A stretch of DNA of 64,000 nt from Chryseobacterium viscerum (lineage in GTDB: Bacteria > Bacteroidota > Bacteroidia > Flavobacteriales > Weeksellaceae). A model generated the notes under the pieces. It was not told the DNA's origin, searched no databases, and was given only the letters and a program-made list of their open reading frames with translations. Shown here in pieces: positions 42,653-51,461 of this stretch (within the stretch, counting starts at the first letter, position 1; each line of letters starts with the position of its first letter). A program made the translations under genes and the position numbers. The stretch is from positions 2,294,001 through 2,358,000 of the forward strand of contig NZ_JAPDFT010000001.1 of assembly GCF_025949665.1 (NCBI RefSeq). The letters run 5' to 3'.

Positions 42653-43801
42653 TTATTTCACTCTGAAGTTTTGCAAATCTTCCGGTTTTTCACAGCAAAC
42701 CTGTTCCATCACCTGTCTGAACTGCATTTTAAGCATTTCAATAATATGGTCACCGCCTTTGTCACCTAAAGCTCCTATTGCATACATGAAAGTCCTTCCC
42801 ATAAAGGTAAATTCAGCACCACAACTTAAAGCGCGGGCAACATCCGGGCCGGTTCTTACACCACTGTCCATCATAATTTTGATCTGACCTTTATATTTTT
42901 CGCTGATTTCTTTCACTACAGCAATCGTAGATTCACCCGCATCAAGCTGTCTTCCGCCATGATTGGAAATAATCATTCCGTCGAAACCTAAACGAACTGC
43001 TTCTGCGACATCTTCGTCTGAAGCGACACCTTTAATGACTAATTTTCCTTTCCATTTGTCACGAATCGCCTTGATTCTGTCTGAATTCAATCTGCCGGAA
43101 AAGGTAGAATTCATAAACTGTCCTAGCTGTTTCACATTCATATTTTTATCCATATACTTATTCATCGTTGCAAAACTCGGAACACCATGTTTCAGCATCT
43201 CTAAACACCATTGCGGCTTTACCAAAGCCTGGGAAACATTTCGGAAATTAATTTGAGGCGGCATTGATAAGCCATTTCTTATTTCTTTTGCTCTGTATCC
43301 AAAAGTCGGAACATCAGCCAAAACAACAAGTACATCGTATCCGGAAGCTTCACAACGGTCGAGAATATCATCGCGCAGCCATTCTTCTTTCGGATGGTAT
43401 AATTGATACCAGGCTTTTCCCTCTGTTAATTCGGAAATTCTTTCAAGACTGCTTGTTGTAACTGTACTTAATATGAAGGGAATATTATGTTTAAAAGCAG
43501 CTTTTGCCAAAATTTCGGGAGCATTGGGCCACATCAGTCCCTGTAACCCAACGGGAGAAATTCCGAAAGGCGCAGAATATTTTACTCCAAACAATTCAGT
43601 TTCCATGTTGGTTTCACTGTAATTATTCAGATAACGTGGACGAAGAAGAACTTCTCTTAGTTCGCTCGTATTTCTGTCCCGGTTTATGTTTTCATTGCAA
43701 CCGCCATCCAGGTATTCGAAAGCGAAACGGGGCATTCTTTTTTTTGCCTTTTCGATTAAAAGTTCAAGCGAAGCGTAACGGGTATCAAATGGAAATGCCA
43801 T
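42653..43801 (-). CDS. lldD: FMN-dependent alpha-hydroxy-acid dehydrogenase (L-lactate dehydrogenase type)
   Basis: The 382-residue TIM-barrel protein has AFEYLDGGCNENINRDRNT at the start (FMN/substrate region), and SNHGGRQLDAGEST (catalytic His near 282) and MDSGVRTGPDVARAL (phosphate site) toward the end. LldD-type enzymes oxidise L-lactate to pyruvate and pass electrons to quinone at the membrane face. L-lactate is the end product of the L-lactaldehyde branch of rhamnose breakdown, so its place at the end of this gene run is fitting. Its ATG overlaps neither neighbour; the kinase stop lies 3 bp upstream, so they are one transcription unit. Confidence 0.9.
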   Translation of the reverse strand: MAFPFDTRYASLELLIEKAKKRMPRFAFEYLDGGCNENINRDRNTSELREVLLRPRYLNNYSETNMETELFGVKYSAPFGISPVGLQGLMWPNAPEILAKAAFKHNIPFILSTVTTSSLERISELTEGKAWYQLYHPKEEWLRDDILDRCEASGYDVLVVLADVPTFGYRAKEIRNGLSMPPQINFRNVSQALVKPQWCLEMLKHGVPSFATMNKYMDKNMNVKQLGQFMNSTFSGRLNSDRIKAIRDKWKGKLVIKGVASDEDVAEAVRLGFDGMIISNHGGRQLDAGESTIAVVKEISEKYKGQIKIMMDSGVRTGPDVARALSCGAEFTFMGRTFMYAIGALGDKGGDHIIEMLKMQFRQVMEQVCCEKPEDLQNFRVK

Positions 43802-43804
43802 GTT

Positions 43805-45190
43805 TTATAAATTAAGAATTAACGGTTGAAGCACTTTCATCTGATAATGCTGCTGTAAAAAAGTTTCGTCTATTTTTTTGTTCGAAATCACCATGGAAGC
43901 TCCCAATGCAGAACCCAGCGGAGAATGTGTAGACATCACATTGTAATGCTGAAAATGATGAGACATAAGCTTCATAAATACTTCATTATCAGTGAATCCG
44001 CCATCGATATAAATGTTTTCGATATCTGAATTTCCGATTGCATTTTTGATGGTATGAATCTGTAAATCCATCAGTTCTATCATTAATTGATGATATGCTT
44101 CTTCAAAAGTAGTGAATGATTTTAAATCTGTTTCACTGATCATTTTTCGTTTTAAAATAATTCCTTCAAAGCGAAAATAGATATTTTTATTTTTCATTAA
44201 GCGCAAATACAAACCCTGATCAAACTGCACTTCTCTGTGGAAACCATATTCTTTTCCGTAATAAGCACATAGTTTTTCAACCTGGATTTTGTATTCATTT
44301 CCCATGAAAAGACGGGATGCTTTTACACGTTTCCCATCAATTCGCATGTAATTCAGACAATTATTTTCTATATCTTCATCAATTAGGCTTTCATCATTAA
44401 AAGGATTTAACGAAATACTCCAGGTTCCCGTTGAGAGAAGTAAAAACGGTTCTTTTTTGCTTAAAATATAAGGTAATAACGCTGAAGAACTGTCGTGAAT
44501 CCCAACACCGATTTTAATTTTTTTATTTCTGTAAGAAGTATTGATACTCGCAGAAGTCGGTACAATTGGTGGTAATAAAGCGTCTATTTCTTCTTCATAC
44601 ACCCAGTCGTGATAGTCAGCTTTGTCGTAATCCCACAAATTGGTGTGACAGCCTATTGAAGTAAATTCCGACACACAAATTCCGGTAAACAAATACGATA
44701 AATATTGAGGTAAATGAAGGCTGTGACGGATTTTTCTGAATATTTCCGGATGCTTATATTTCAGCCAGAATAATTGCAGACCTGAATTAAGCATTCCAGC
44801 CTGGGGTGATGCTGTTTCACGGGCAATTTTCTGTTTGCTTCCATGCTTTTCATAAAATAAATCAAGAATTTCCTCATCCATCGGTTTGGTGTAATTGTAC
44901 AATGGAGTCAGAACATTTCCTTTCTGATCCAGATGCACAAAACTTGCTCCATATGTGGAAAAATTGATGGCTTTTACTTCATATTCTTCATGATCAAGAA
45001 TGGCATTAAAATTATCTTTTATCCAATGCTGCAAGGCTGAAAGGTCTTCCGCAGGATAATTATCTTCATCAGTAATGAGTGGTAATTCTGTATATTCCCG
45101 GACAACTTCTTTATAATTCTTATCGAATAAAAAGAACTTTTTATTGGTCTTTCCAATATCAAATACAATGGTTACCTTTTTTTTAGACAT
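43805..45190 (-). CDS. FGGY carbohydrate kinase, probably L-rhamnulokinase
   Basis: The 461-residue protein has the N-terminal phosphate-1 motif VFDIGKTNKKFFLFD (Asp8), the actin-fold switch GIHDSSSALLPYI, the adenosine-type LLSTGTWSISL, and IENIYIDGGFTDNEVFM near the C-terminus. FGGY kinases phosphorylate ketoses and polyols. Flanked by rhamnose isomerase and the aldolase fusion, it should convert L-rhamnulose to L-rhamnulose-1-phosphate in the cytoplasm. I do not give rhaB/rhaK because sequence alone does not fix the substrate. A 347-bp gap separates it from the isomerase upstream. Confidence 0.88.
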   Translation of the reverse strand: MSKKKVTIVFDIGKTNKKFFLFDKNYKEVVREYTELPLITDEDNYPAEDLSALQHWIKDNFNAILDHEEYEVKAINFSTYGASFVHLDQKGNVLTPLYNYTKPMDEEILDLFYEKHGSKQKIARETASPQAGMLNSGLQLFWLKYKHPEIFRKIRHSLHLPQYLSYLFTGICVSEFTSIGCHTNLWDYDKADYHDWVYEEEIDALLPPIVPTSASINTSYRNKKIKIGVGIHDSSSALLPYILSKKEPFLLLSTGTWSISLNPFNDESLIDEDIENNCLNYMRIDGKRVKASRLFMGNEYKIQVEKLCAYYGKEYGFHREVQFDQGLYLRLMKNKNIYFRFEGIILKRKMISETDLKSFTTFEEAYHQLMIELMDLQIHTIKNAIGNSDIENIYIDGGFTDNEVFMKLMSHHFQHYNVMSTHSPLGSALGASMVISNKKIDETFLQQHYQMKVLQPLILNL

Positions 45191-45537
45191 TTCTGGGATG
45201 AATTTTTATTTTTTGTCATTGCAACAACGAAGCGGCAAAGCAATTTATTTTTTTTGTTTTAACACAAGTGACGCTACTATCTTCACAAATGTCACAATGC
45301 TGATTTGTGATATTTGATTCGTGTTTCAATAATTTTAAATTTAGTTATTGAAACACCATTAAGGAGTGTTCAGATGATACGATGAATTAAGAAAAAATCC
45401 ACTTATTTCTTAAGCAGCAAAAAGCAAGATCCTACCTCCAAACACTTTCAACCTTAATGATAAAAATATAAGGATACATATAATAAAAATTTTCGATTGC
45501 ACTCAAAAGTTGAAATTATCAATTTTAAAAAAGGGTT
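45191..45537 (-). promoter_or_regulatory. Regulatory region upstream of the rhamnulokinase-type gene
   Basis: No gene is present in 347 bp. It holds an 8-bp inverted repeat TCACAAAT (45283-45290), N12, ATTTGTGA (45303-45310), and at 45491-45502 TTTCGATTGCAC, which matches the CGATTGC(r)CA half of the sites upstream of RhaT and PL11. No full -33/-7 pair was found. Confidence 0.45.
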
Positions 45538-46818
45538 TTATAATCCCGTTGCTTTGGTTTCTAGGCCTCTTTCAATAATTAAATTTTCTCTCACCTTTAA
45601 ACTCCTGTAAGCTGCGATCGGATCTAAAGCAGCACCTTTCTGCAATCTTGCAGCTCTTAATAATGGACGAACATCTGTTCTGTAGGCGTTTTGCAAAATA
45701 TCCTGCGCACCAACGACATCATTATTCAGCTGAGCTGTTTTTAATGCTTTCTGATCAACCAAAAGTGCCTGTGCATAAGCAATTAGGATAGCTTCCAGAG
45801 ACTGTAATAAATCTTCCAACGGATCTTTAATATTATGGCTTGCATCGATCATCCAGGCCGGATAAGGGTTTTGAGGATTATTTTCCATTCCGTATACCAA
45901 TTCATTGAAAATCAAGAATAAAGCATAAGGCTTAATGGAACCTACCGTTAAGTCATCATCCCCATATTTGCTATCGTTGAAGTGGAAACCTCCTAATTTT
46001 CCTTTGTACATCAAGGTTGCAACAATCTGCTCAATATTGGTATTCGGTAGATGATGGCCTAAATCTACCAACGTATAAGCTCTCTCACCACAAGCATTTG
46101 CCAACATAAACGAAGTTCCCCAATCCTGAATGGTTGTTGAATAAAAATTCGGTTCGTAAGGCTTGTATTCAATGAAAAGTTTCCAGTCTTCAGGCATTTC
46201 TGCATAGATTTCTTTTAAACTTTTCTCTGTGTTTGACAATGCTGTCTGAAAATTCAATTGTCCCGGAAAACTTGCTCCGTCCGCCAGCCAAACCGTTAAG
46301 CTTTTTGAATCTAATTCTTTTCCTATCCTGATCACTTCTTTGTTGTGTTCTACGGCATAGGCTCTTGAATCTTCGTTCACAGCGTTCAAAGAACCGAATT
46401 TATAAGAGTGTTTAGCGCCTGCCTGATCCTGGAATGTATTAGAATTCATGGCATCTAAAACAAGTCCGTGAGATGCAGCTACTTCTTTAATGGCCTTCAC
46501 ATCAGTTGGAATATCCCATGGAATGTGTAATGAAACAGCTCCTGCAGAATGTGTTAAAGTATGAATTAAACCTACATCATCTAATTTTTGCTCTAAAGAA
46601 GAAGGCTCACCACCATAAGAAAATCTTCCAAAACGGGTTCCTCCCGCTCCTAAAGCCCAGCTCGGAATAGCCACCTGGAAATCAGCAATTTTGTTGACAA
46701 TCTCAGCAACATTAGCTCCTGATTTTGTTAATTTATTTTGTAGAAAATCGAAATCTGTCGTAAAGTTTTCAATTTCTGTTTTGTTATATTGTTCAATGAT
46801 ATCTTTTCCTATAATCAT
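45538..46818 (-). CDS. rhaI: L-rhamnose isomerase-type sugar isomerase (RhaI, Pseudomonas stutzeri type)
   Basis: The 426-residue protein is a xylose-isomerase-like TIM barrel. It has WALGAGGTRFGRFSYGGEP at about 55-73 (substrate loop), HTLTHSAGAVSLHIPWD, LFIEYKPYEPNFYST (metal Glu near 219), LVDLGHHLPNTN (metal Asp/His near 255) and GGFHFNDSKYGDDDL (metal His near 283). The family interconverts L-rhamnose and L-rhamnulose with Mn2+. Its setting with kinase, aldolase and RhaT supports this role. The upstream gap has repeated ACACTTAAG-type sequences. Confidence 0.92.
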   Translation of the reverse strand: MIIGKDIIEQYNKTEIENFTTDFDFLQNKLTKSGANVAEIVNKIADFQVAIPSWALGAGGTRFGRFSYGGEPSSLEQKLDDVGLIHTLTHSAGAVSLHIPWDIPTDVKAIKEVAASHGLVLDAMNSNTFQDQAGAKHSYKFGSLNAVNEDSRAYAVEHNKEVIRIGKELDSKSLTVWLADGASFPGQLNFQTALSNTEKSLKEIYAEMPEDWKLFIEYKPYEPNFYSTTIQDWGTSFMLANACGERAYTLVDLGHHLPNTNIEQIVATLMYKGKLGGFHFNDSKYGDDDLTVGSIKPYALFLIFNELVYGMENNPQNPYPAWMIDASHNIKDPLEDLLQSLEAILIAYAQALLVDQKALKTAQLNNDVVGAQDILQNAYRTDVRPLLRAARLQKGAALDPIAAYRSLKVRENLIIERGLETKATGL

Positions 46819-47042
46819 GCTTTGATTTTTTGAATTGATTTATAGATACAAAAGCTTTTTATTTTTAAACACTTTAGAACACTTAAGCTTTTAAAAAGTT
46901 TAAATCAATGAAAATAAAAAGTCCATATAAGAAGAAAATCAAAGATTTTCAAAAAACTTAGGTGCTCTTTTTTACATTTTTATAGTTAACTTAATAAACT
47001 TAAGTGTCAAAAAACGCTTTTGTGGGTACTGTTTTTAATCTG
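46819..47042 (-). promoter_or_regulatory. Upstream region of rhaI with repeated ACACTTAAG-type motifs
   Basis: ACACTTTAG (46869-46877) and ACACTTAAG (46879-46887) lie in tandem with a 10-bp period. The reverse form CTTAAGTGT is at 46999-47007 and a variant CTTAGGTG at 46957-46964. The arrangement suggests binding sites on one face of the DNA helix for a regulator. Confidence 0.4.
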
Positions 47043-49145
47043 TTATCTTGGGAAAGCATTTGCCATCCCTCCATCTACATTGATGATGTTTCCTGTGGTT
47101 TTATCTAAAATAGCAACGCATGCAAAAACTCCGTTTGCAATATCTTCAGGAAGGATAATTTCGTTTAATAAATTTCTCTTTGCGTAAAATGCAGGCAGTT
47201 CTTCAACAGAAATTCCGTTTGCTTTTGCACGGCCTTCTGCCCAGGATCCTTCCCAGATTTTACTCCCTACAATTACCCCGTCAGGATTTACAACATTTAC
47301 TCGGATTTTATCTGTTGCCAACTCTGCTGCCAATAATCTTGTCATATGCTGTTGAGCAGCTTTTGCAGTTCCATATGCCACGTTATTTGGGCCGGCAACC
47401 AATCCGTTTTTACTTGCAATATTAATGATATCTCCTCCCAAGCCTTGCTTTTTCATGATCTCCACCCCATTTTTAACCATCAAAAACTGACCTTTCACCA
47501 AAACATTTTCCAATAAATCCCAGTCTTTTGTAGTGGTATCTTCCAAGGATTTGGAAATCGCCAAGCCAGCAGAATGAACAATGATATCTACTCCACCGAA
47601 CGCTAAAACTGTGTCTTTAAAAGCATTAGCAATAGCCTCTTCATTGGTTACGTCACAAGTAACTGCTACAGCCTGATCCTTGCTGTATTTTTCTGTAACA
47701 GAATCTAAAGCTTCCTTATTCAGGTCTGTAAAAACAACGACTGCACCTTCCTGAATCATTTTGTCAGCAATAGCCTGCCCTATTCCACCTCCAGCTCCTG
47801 TAACAACAGCAATTTTTCTTGACAATGGCTTTTCTTTAGGCATTCTTTGCAGTTTCGCTTCTTCAAGCAGCCAATATTCAATATCAAAAGCTTCCTGTCT
47901 TGGTAATGAGGTATATTCTGAAATAGCCTCTGCTCCACGCATTACGTTGATTGCATTGACGTAAAATTCGCTAGCTACACGGGTAGTCTGTTTATCTTTT
48001 GAGAAACTGAACATTCCTACTCCCGGATAAATGATAATCACGGGATTCGGATCACGCATCGCAGGGCTGTTCGGGTGTTTACAGTTTTCGTAATATGCTT
48101 TGTACTCTTGTCTGTATTGTTGGAAAAGAGGAGTTAATTTTTCTAAAATAGCTTTAGAATCACTTAAATCTTCATTTTTATCTAGAGTTAAAACTAATGG
48201 TTGAATCTTAGTTCTTAAAAAGTGATCCGGACAGGAAGTTCCAAGTGGTGCTAAACGCTCCAAATCATTACTGTTTATATATTCCAGAACCACATCACTG
48301 TCTGTAAAGTGACCTATCATTCTGCTTTCGGAAGAAGCCAGACCACGTAACAACGGCATCAACTGAGCTGCTTTATTCTTGCGCTCATCAGCTTGAAGAG
48401 ATTCTACTTTTTGACCACCGAAAACCTGTCCTTTTTCTTCGATTTTTCCAGCAATATATTCAGAAGCCATTTCGATAACTTCCAAGCTGTTGATGTAACA
48501 TTCATAAGAAGTATCACCCCAGGTAAATAATCCGTGGCTTCCTAAAACAATTCCTCTGATTCCGGGATTATCATTTAAACATTTTTCCAATTGTAATCCT
48601 AAGTCGAAACCCGGACGCTGCCATGGAACCCAGCCCATTGTATCACCCCAGATTTCTTTTGTAATTTTTTCGCTGTCTTTTGCGGCAGCTACCGCAATTA
48701 AAGCATCCGGATGAAGGTGGTCGATGTGTTTGAATGGAAGTAAACCATGTAAAGGTGTATCAATGGAAGGTGCTTTACTGTCCAGATCAAAAATACAGTG
48801 ATTGAATAAGCCCACCATTCTATCCTCATCTGCTAATCCCTGGTACACATTTTTCAGGTTTCTTAATCTTTCTGTGTATAATCCGGCAATCCCTTTTCTT
48901 GTTAGTGTTCCGATGTCACCACCCGAGCCTTTCACCCACATCACCTCAACATCTTCGTTAGTTAAGGGATCTTTTTCGATGGTTTTGCAGCTTGTATTAC
49001 CTCCTCCGTAATTGGTAATTCTTAAATCTGCCCCTAATATGTTTGAGCGGTATAAAAATAAAGCCACCTGATCATTTCCGAAAGATGCTGCTTTGCTTTC
49101 ATCCCATAAATAGTCTACGTATTTGAATGTTTTTACTTTTTCCAT
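47043..49145 (-). CDS. Bifunctional rhamnulose-1-phosphate aldolase / short-chain lactaldehyde dehydrogenase
   Basis: The 700-residue protein has two parts. The N-terminal class II aldolase/adducin domain (about 1-420) has NYGGGNTSCKT, WVKGSGGDIGTL, DTPLHGLLPFKHIDHLHPDA (metal His set) and LGSHGLFTWGDT. The C-terminal short-chain dehydrogenase (about 440-700) has IAVVTGAGGGIGQAIAD (NAD-binding), the central HSAGLA and the catalytic YGTAKAAQ (YxxxK). It splits L-rhamnulose-1-phosphate to DHAP and L-lactaldehyde and then oxidises the aldehyde to L-lactate. This fusion is typical of many bacteria that lack separate RhaD and AldA. LldD downstream would finish at pyruvate. Confidence 0.93.
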   Translation of the reverse strand: MEKVKTFKYVDYLWDESKAASFGNDQVALFLYRSNILGADLRITNYGGGNTSCKTIEKDPLTNEDVEVMWVKGSGGDIGTLTRKGIAGLYTERLRNLKNVYQGLADEDRMVGLFNHCIFDLDSKAPSIDTPLHGLLPFKHIDHLHPDALIAVAAAKDSEKITKEIWGDTMGWVPWQRPGFDLGLQLEKCLNDNPGIRGIVLGSHGLFTWGDTSYECYINSLEVIEMASEYIAGKIEEKGQVFGGQKVESLQADERKNKAAQLMPLLRGLASSESRMIGHFTDSDVVLEYINSNDLERLAPLGTSCPDHFLRTKIQPLVLTLDKNEDLSDSKAILEKLTPLFQQYRQEYKAYYENCKHPNSPAMRDPNPVIIIYPGVGMFSFSKDKQTTRVASEFYVNAINVMRGAEAISEYTSLPRQEAFDIEYWLLEEAKLQRMPKEKPLSRKIAVVTGAGGGIGQAIADKMIQEGAVVVFTDLNKEALDSVTEKYSKDQAVAVTCDVTNEEAIANAFKDTVLAFGGVDIIVHSAGLAISKSLEDTTTKDWDLLENVLVKGQFLMVKNGVEIMKKQGLGGDIINIASKNGLVAGPNNVAYGTAKAAQQHMTRLLAAELATDKIRVNVVNPDGVIVGSKIWEGSWAEGRAKANGISVEELPAFYAKRNLLNEIILPEDIANGVFACVAILDKTTGNIINVDGGMANAFPR

Positions 49146-49363
49146 TGGTTTACTTATATTTCTGAATTTCTATCCAAAATTAGACTGTAATATTTTTTAC
49201 AGCATCCCGTACTATACTGGTAAATACTGTATTTAAAGATAAATTAATGTTTAAATTCTTGTCAGTCAATTTATCTTTATAAAACAATCCGGCTGAGGAT
49301 ATTTATAATTACTATTTTGTGATTAAAAAGATTGGTTTAAAATATACTTTGAGGTTAATTTGA

Positions 49364-51442
49364 TTAATATCCGGGAAGCTGAGACAGATTTGGATTATCA
49401 ACTAACGGATGACCTGCCGCCTGTGCTGCAAAAGGCAGCAATTCTGTTTTATTCGGTACAAATCCATAGAAAAGGCCGTCTCCTCCACCTTCTATCCAGT
49501 TTGGATACGTTCCTCCGTTTTCAGCTGAACCGGTTGGTTTGGTATAGATGATACTACCGATCTGAAGCTGGCCTGCAGCAGCTCCGATAAATCCGGCTGT
49601 CCTTTTTGCATTGCTGTTAAATGTACTGTTATAAGCCTGGAACATATTCGCAGGATACCATTTATCATCTGTTGTAGTGGTTTGTCCGTGTGCTACTGCA
49701 ATATCTCGTAATGCGGTCTGATAATTCTCAAAGCCTGCAGAACTTGTGGGAACATTAGTAATTACTGCAATTTCTGCAGGGTTCGTAATATCAATATATT
49801 TTAATGCTAAAAACGGATCACCATAAATCTGTGCATTTTTTTCCAGCTTATAAAGTCTGTAAACAGGTGTATTTGCATAGGCTCCCGTTTTGTTTGAAAG
49901 GTTTTTCATCGCTTGTTTTGTTGCATCAATTTCGCTTGCCAAACGATTCATACGAATCAAGTCTGTACGAAGATTAAACTCTCCTGCAAATTCCCATTTA
50001 CGTTCCTGAACAATAGCGGCTTCAAATGCCTGCTGACCAGACGGAGCAGGTACAGAACCAATTCCTGCACGGTTTCTTACCTGCATTAAAGCAGTGGTTC
50101 CTGCAGCGGTAGGTCCGCCGTTTAGATAGTTCTGAGTTTCTGCATACATTAATAAAACATCTGCATATCTTAAAACAGGAATATTTAAATTACGGGCGTC
50201 TGCAGCCTGGGGCGCAATACACCATCCCATTCTGAATTTACCTGACAGGATACATGAATATGTAGTTCCGGCATTCACCCAGGTGTCACTTGCATTACCA
50301 TTGTTTAAGAAATATACACTGTAAGAAGTACAAGAAACGTCCCTACGTGTATCTCCCTGATTAAAAGACAAATAATAACTAGGAAGAATGAATTGCAATG
50401 CCTTTCTAGATCCATACGTTCCTCCACGAGACCCTTCATTAGCGTAGACTCCGAAAGCTGAGTTTGTATTTGCCCCGTATTCTGCAACCTGCCAAAGAAT
50501 CTCAGAGTTTGTGACTGAAAATTTCCTTTGGCAGAAATTGAACCACAAGGCTTCAAAACCACTTTTACCGCCCTGAGCCTGAACCAAAGAATTGCTTCCT
50601 CCGTTAATAATAGCCGCACAGGCATTATCCGCAATCTGATACAACTCCTGAATTCTGCTGTTATCACTACGGCGCGACATCATGGCTCCACTTCCGGTAT
50701 TCAGATCCCAACGAAGGGAATATCCTGCTGCGTAAAGAGCAATTCTTGCCAATAGGGCATTCACTGCATGTTTTGTTAAACGTTCTGTTGTTGCATATCC
50801 ACTTTGTCCAAAACCTGGAACGTTGACTACGGATTCCTGAAGATCAGCAATGATATGATCATAAATTTCGTCTCTTGAAGTACGTTTTGGATACAATGTA
50901 TTCGGGTCATTCGGATCCATCTCATCCAAAGGTTTAAAAACTGAAGGAACGTCTCCGTAAACACGAATTAAATTATAATAACAAAATGCACGGATGGCCT
51001 TAACTTCAGCTAATAAAGCATCACGTTTTGGGCTTGCTTCCATTTTGCTTAATCCGCTGACTGCAATATTTGTTCTTTCAATAACGGTATACATCGCAGA
51101 GTAAATTCCTGTTACCGTATTGGGGGTATATGCATCATATTGATAGTTGGCAATATTATATTTGGAATTATTGGTAGAGCCATCTTCTGAAGAATGGGTT
51201 ACTGTGTCTCCGGCTCCTAACTGATAATACATTTCTGTTGGAACTATACCTCTGTAACAACCCAGAACAAACATTTCTGCAGTATCTATATTTTTAAATA
51301 CGGATTCTGTATCCAATGAATTGTAAGCGGGTTGATCCAGAAAATCGTCACTGCATGAATTCATCGCTAAAACAGCAACGAAAATTGAGGGAAGAATGAC
51401 TAATTTTCTTAGAAACATGGGAGTATTATATATATATTTCAT
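49364..51442 (-). CDS. SusD/RagB family outer-membrane nutrient-binding lipoprotein
   Basis: The 692-residue protein has a lipoprotein signal ending VLAMNSCSDDFLDQPAYN. The ATG at 51418 (MFLRKLVIL) is an alternative start that gives a more usual signal. The SusD TPR-like helical core includes EVKAIRAFCYYNLIRVYGDV (near 130-150, the strongest family signature), RDEIYDHIIADLQE, RYADVLLMYAETQNY and QERKWEFAGEFNLRTDLIR. It caps the SusC channel and binds glycans at the cell surface. Ligand here is presumably RG-I oligosaccharides. It starts 19 bp after the SusC stop, so the pair is one operon. Confidence 0.95.
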   Translation of the reverse strand: MKYIYNTPMFLRKLVILPSIFVAVLAMNSCSDDFLDQPAYNSLDTESVFKNIDTAEMFVLGCYRGIVPTEMYYQLGAGDTVTHSSEDGSTNNSKYNIANYQYDAYTPNTVTGIYSAMYTVIERTNIAVSGLSKMEASPKRDALLAEVKAIRAFCYYNLIRVYGDVPSVFKPLDEMDPNDPNTLYPKRTSRDEIYDHIIADLQESVVNVPGFGQSGYATTERLTKHAVNALLARIALYAAGYSLRWDLNTGSGAMMSRRSDNSRIQELYQIADNACAAIINGGSNSLVQAQGGKSGFEALWFNFCQRKFSVTNSEILWQVAEYGANTNSAFGVYANEGSRGGTYGSRKALQFILPSYYLSFNQGDTRRDVSCTSYSVYFLNNGNASDTWVNAGTTYSCILSGKFRMGWCIAPQAADARNLNIPVLRYADVLLMYAETQNYLNGGPTAAGTTALMQVRNRAGIGSVPAPSGQQAFEAAIVQERKWEFAGEFNLRTDLIRMNRLASEIDATKQAMKNLSNKTGAYANTPVYRLYKLEKNAQIYGDPFLALKYIDITNPAEIAVITNVPTSSAGFENYQTALRDIAVAHGQTTTTDDKWYPANMFQAYNSTFNSNAKRTAGFIGAAAGQLQIGSIIYTKPTGSAENGGTYPNWIEGGGDGLFYGFVPNKTELLPFAAQAAGHPLVDNPNLSQLPGY

Positions 51443-51461
51443 GATTTTAAATATTACATCA

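Noticed and set aside
45283..45310. Calling the TCACAAAT/ATTTGTGA repeat a CRP site
   Set aside because: The arms face the opposite way from TGTGA-N6-TCACA and the spacing is 12, so a CRP site is not supported.
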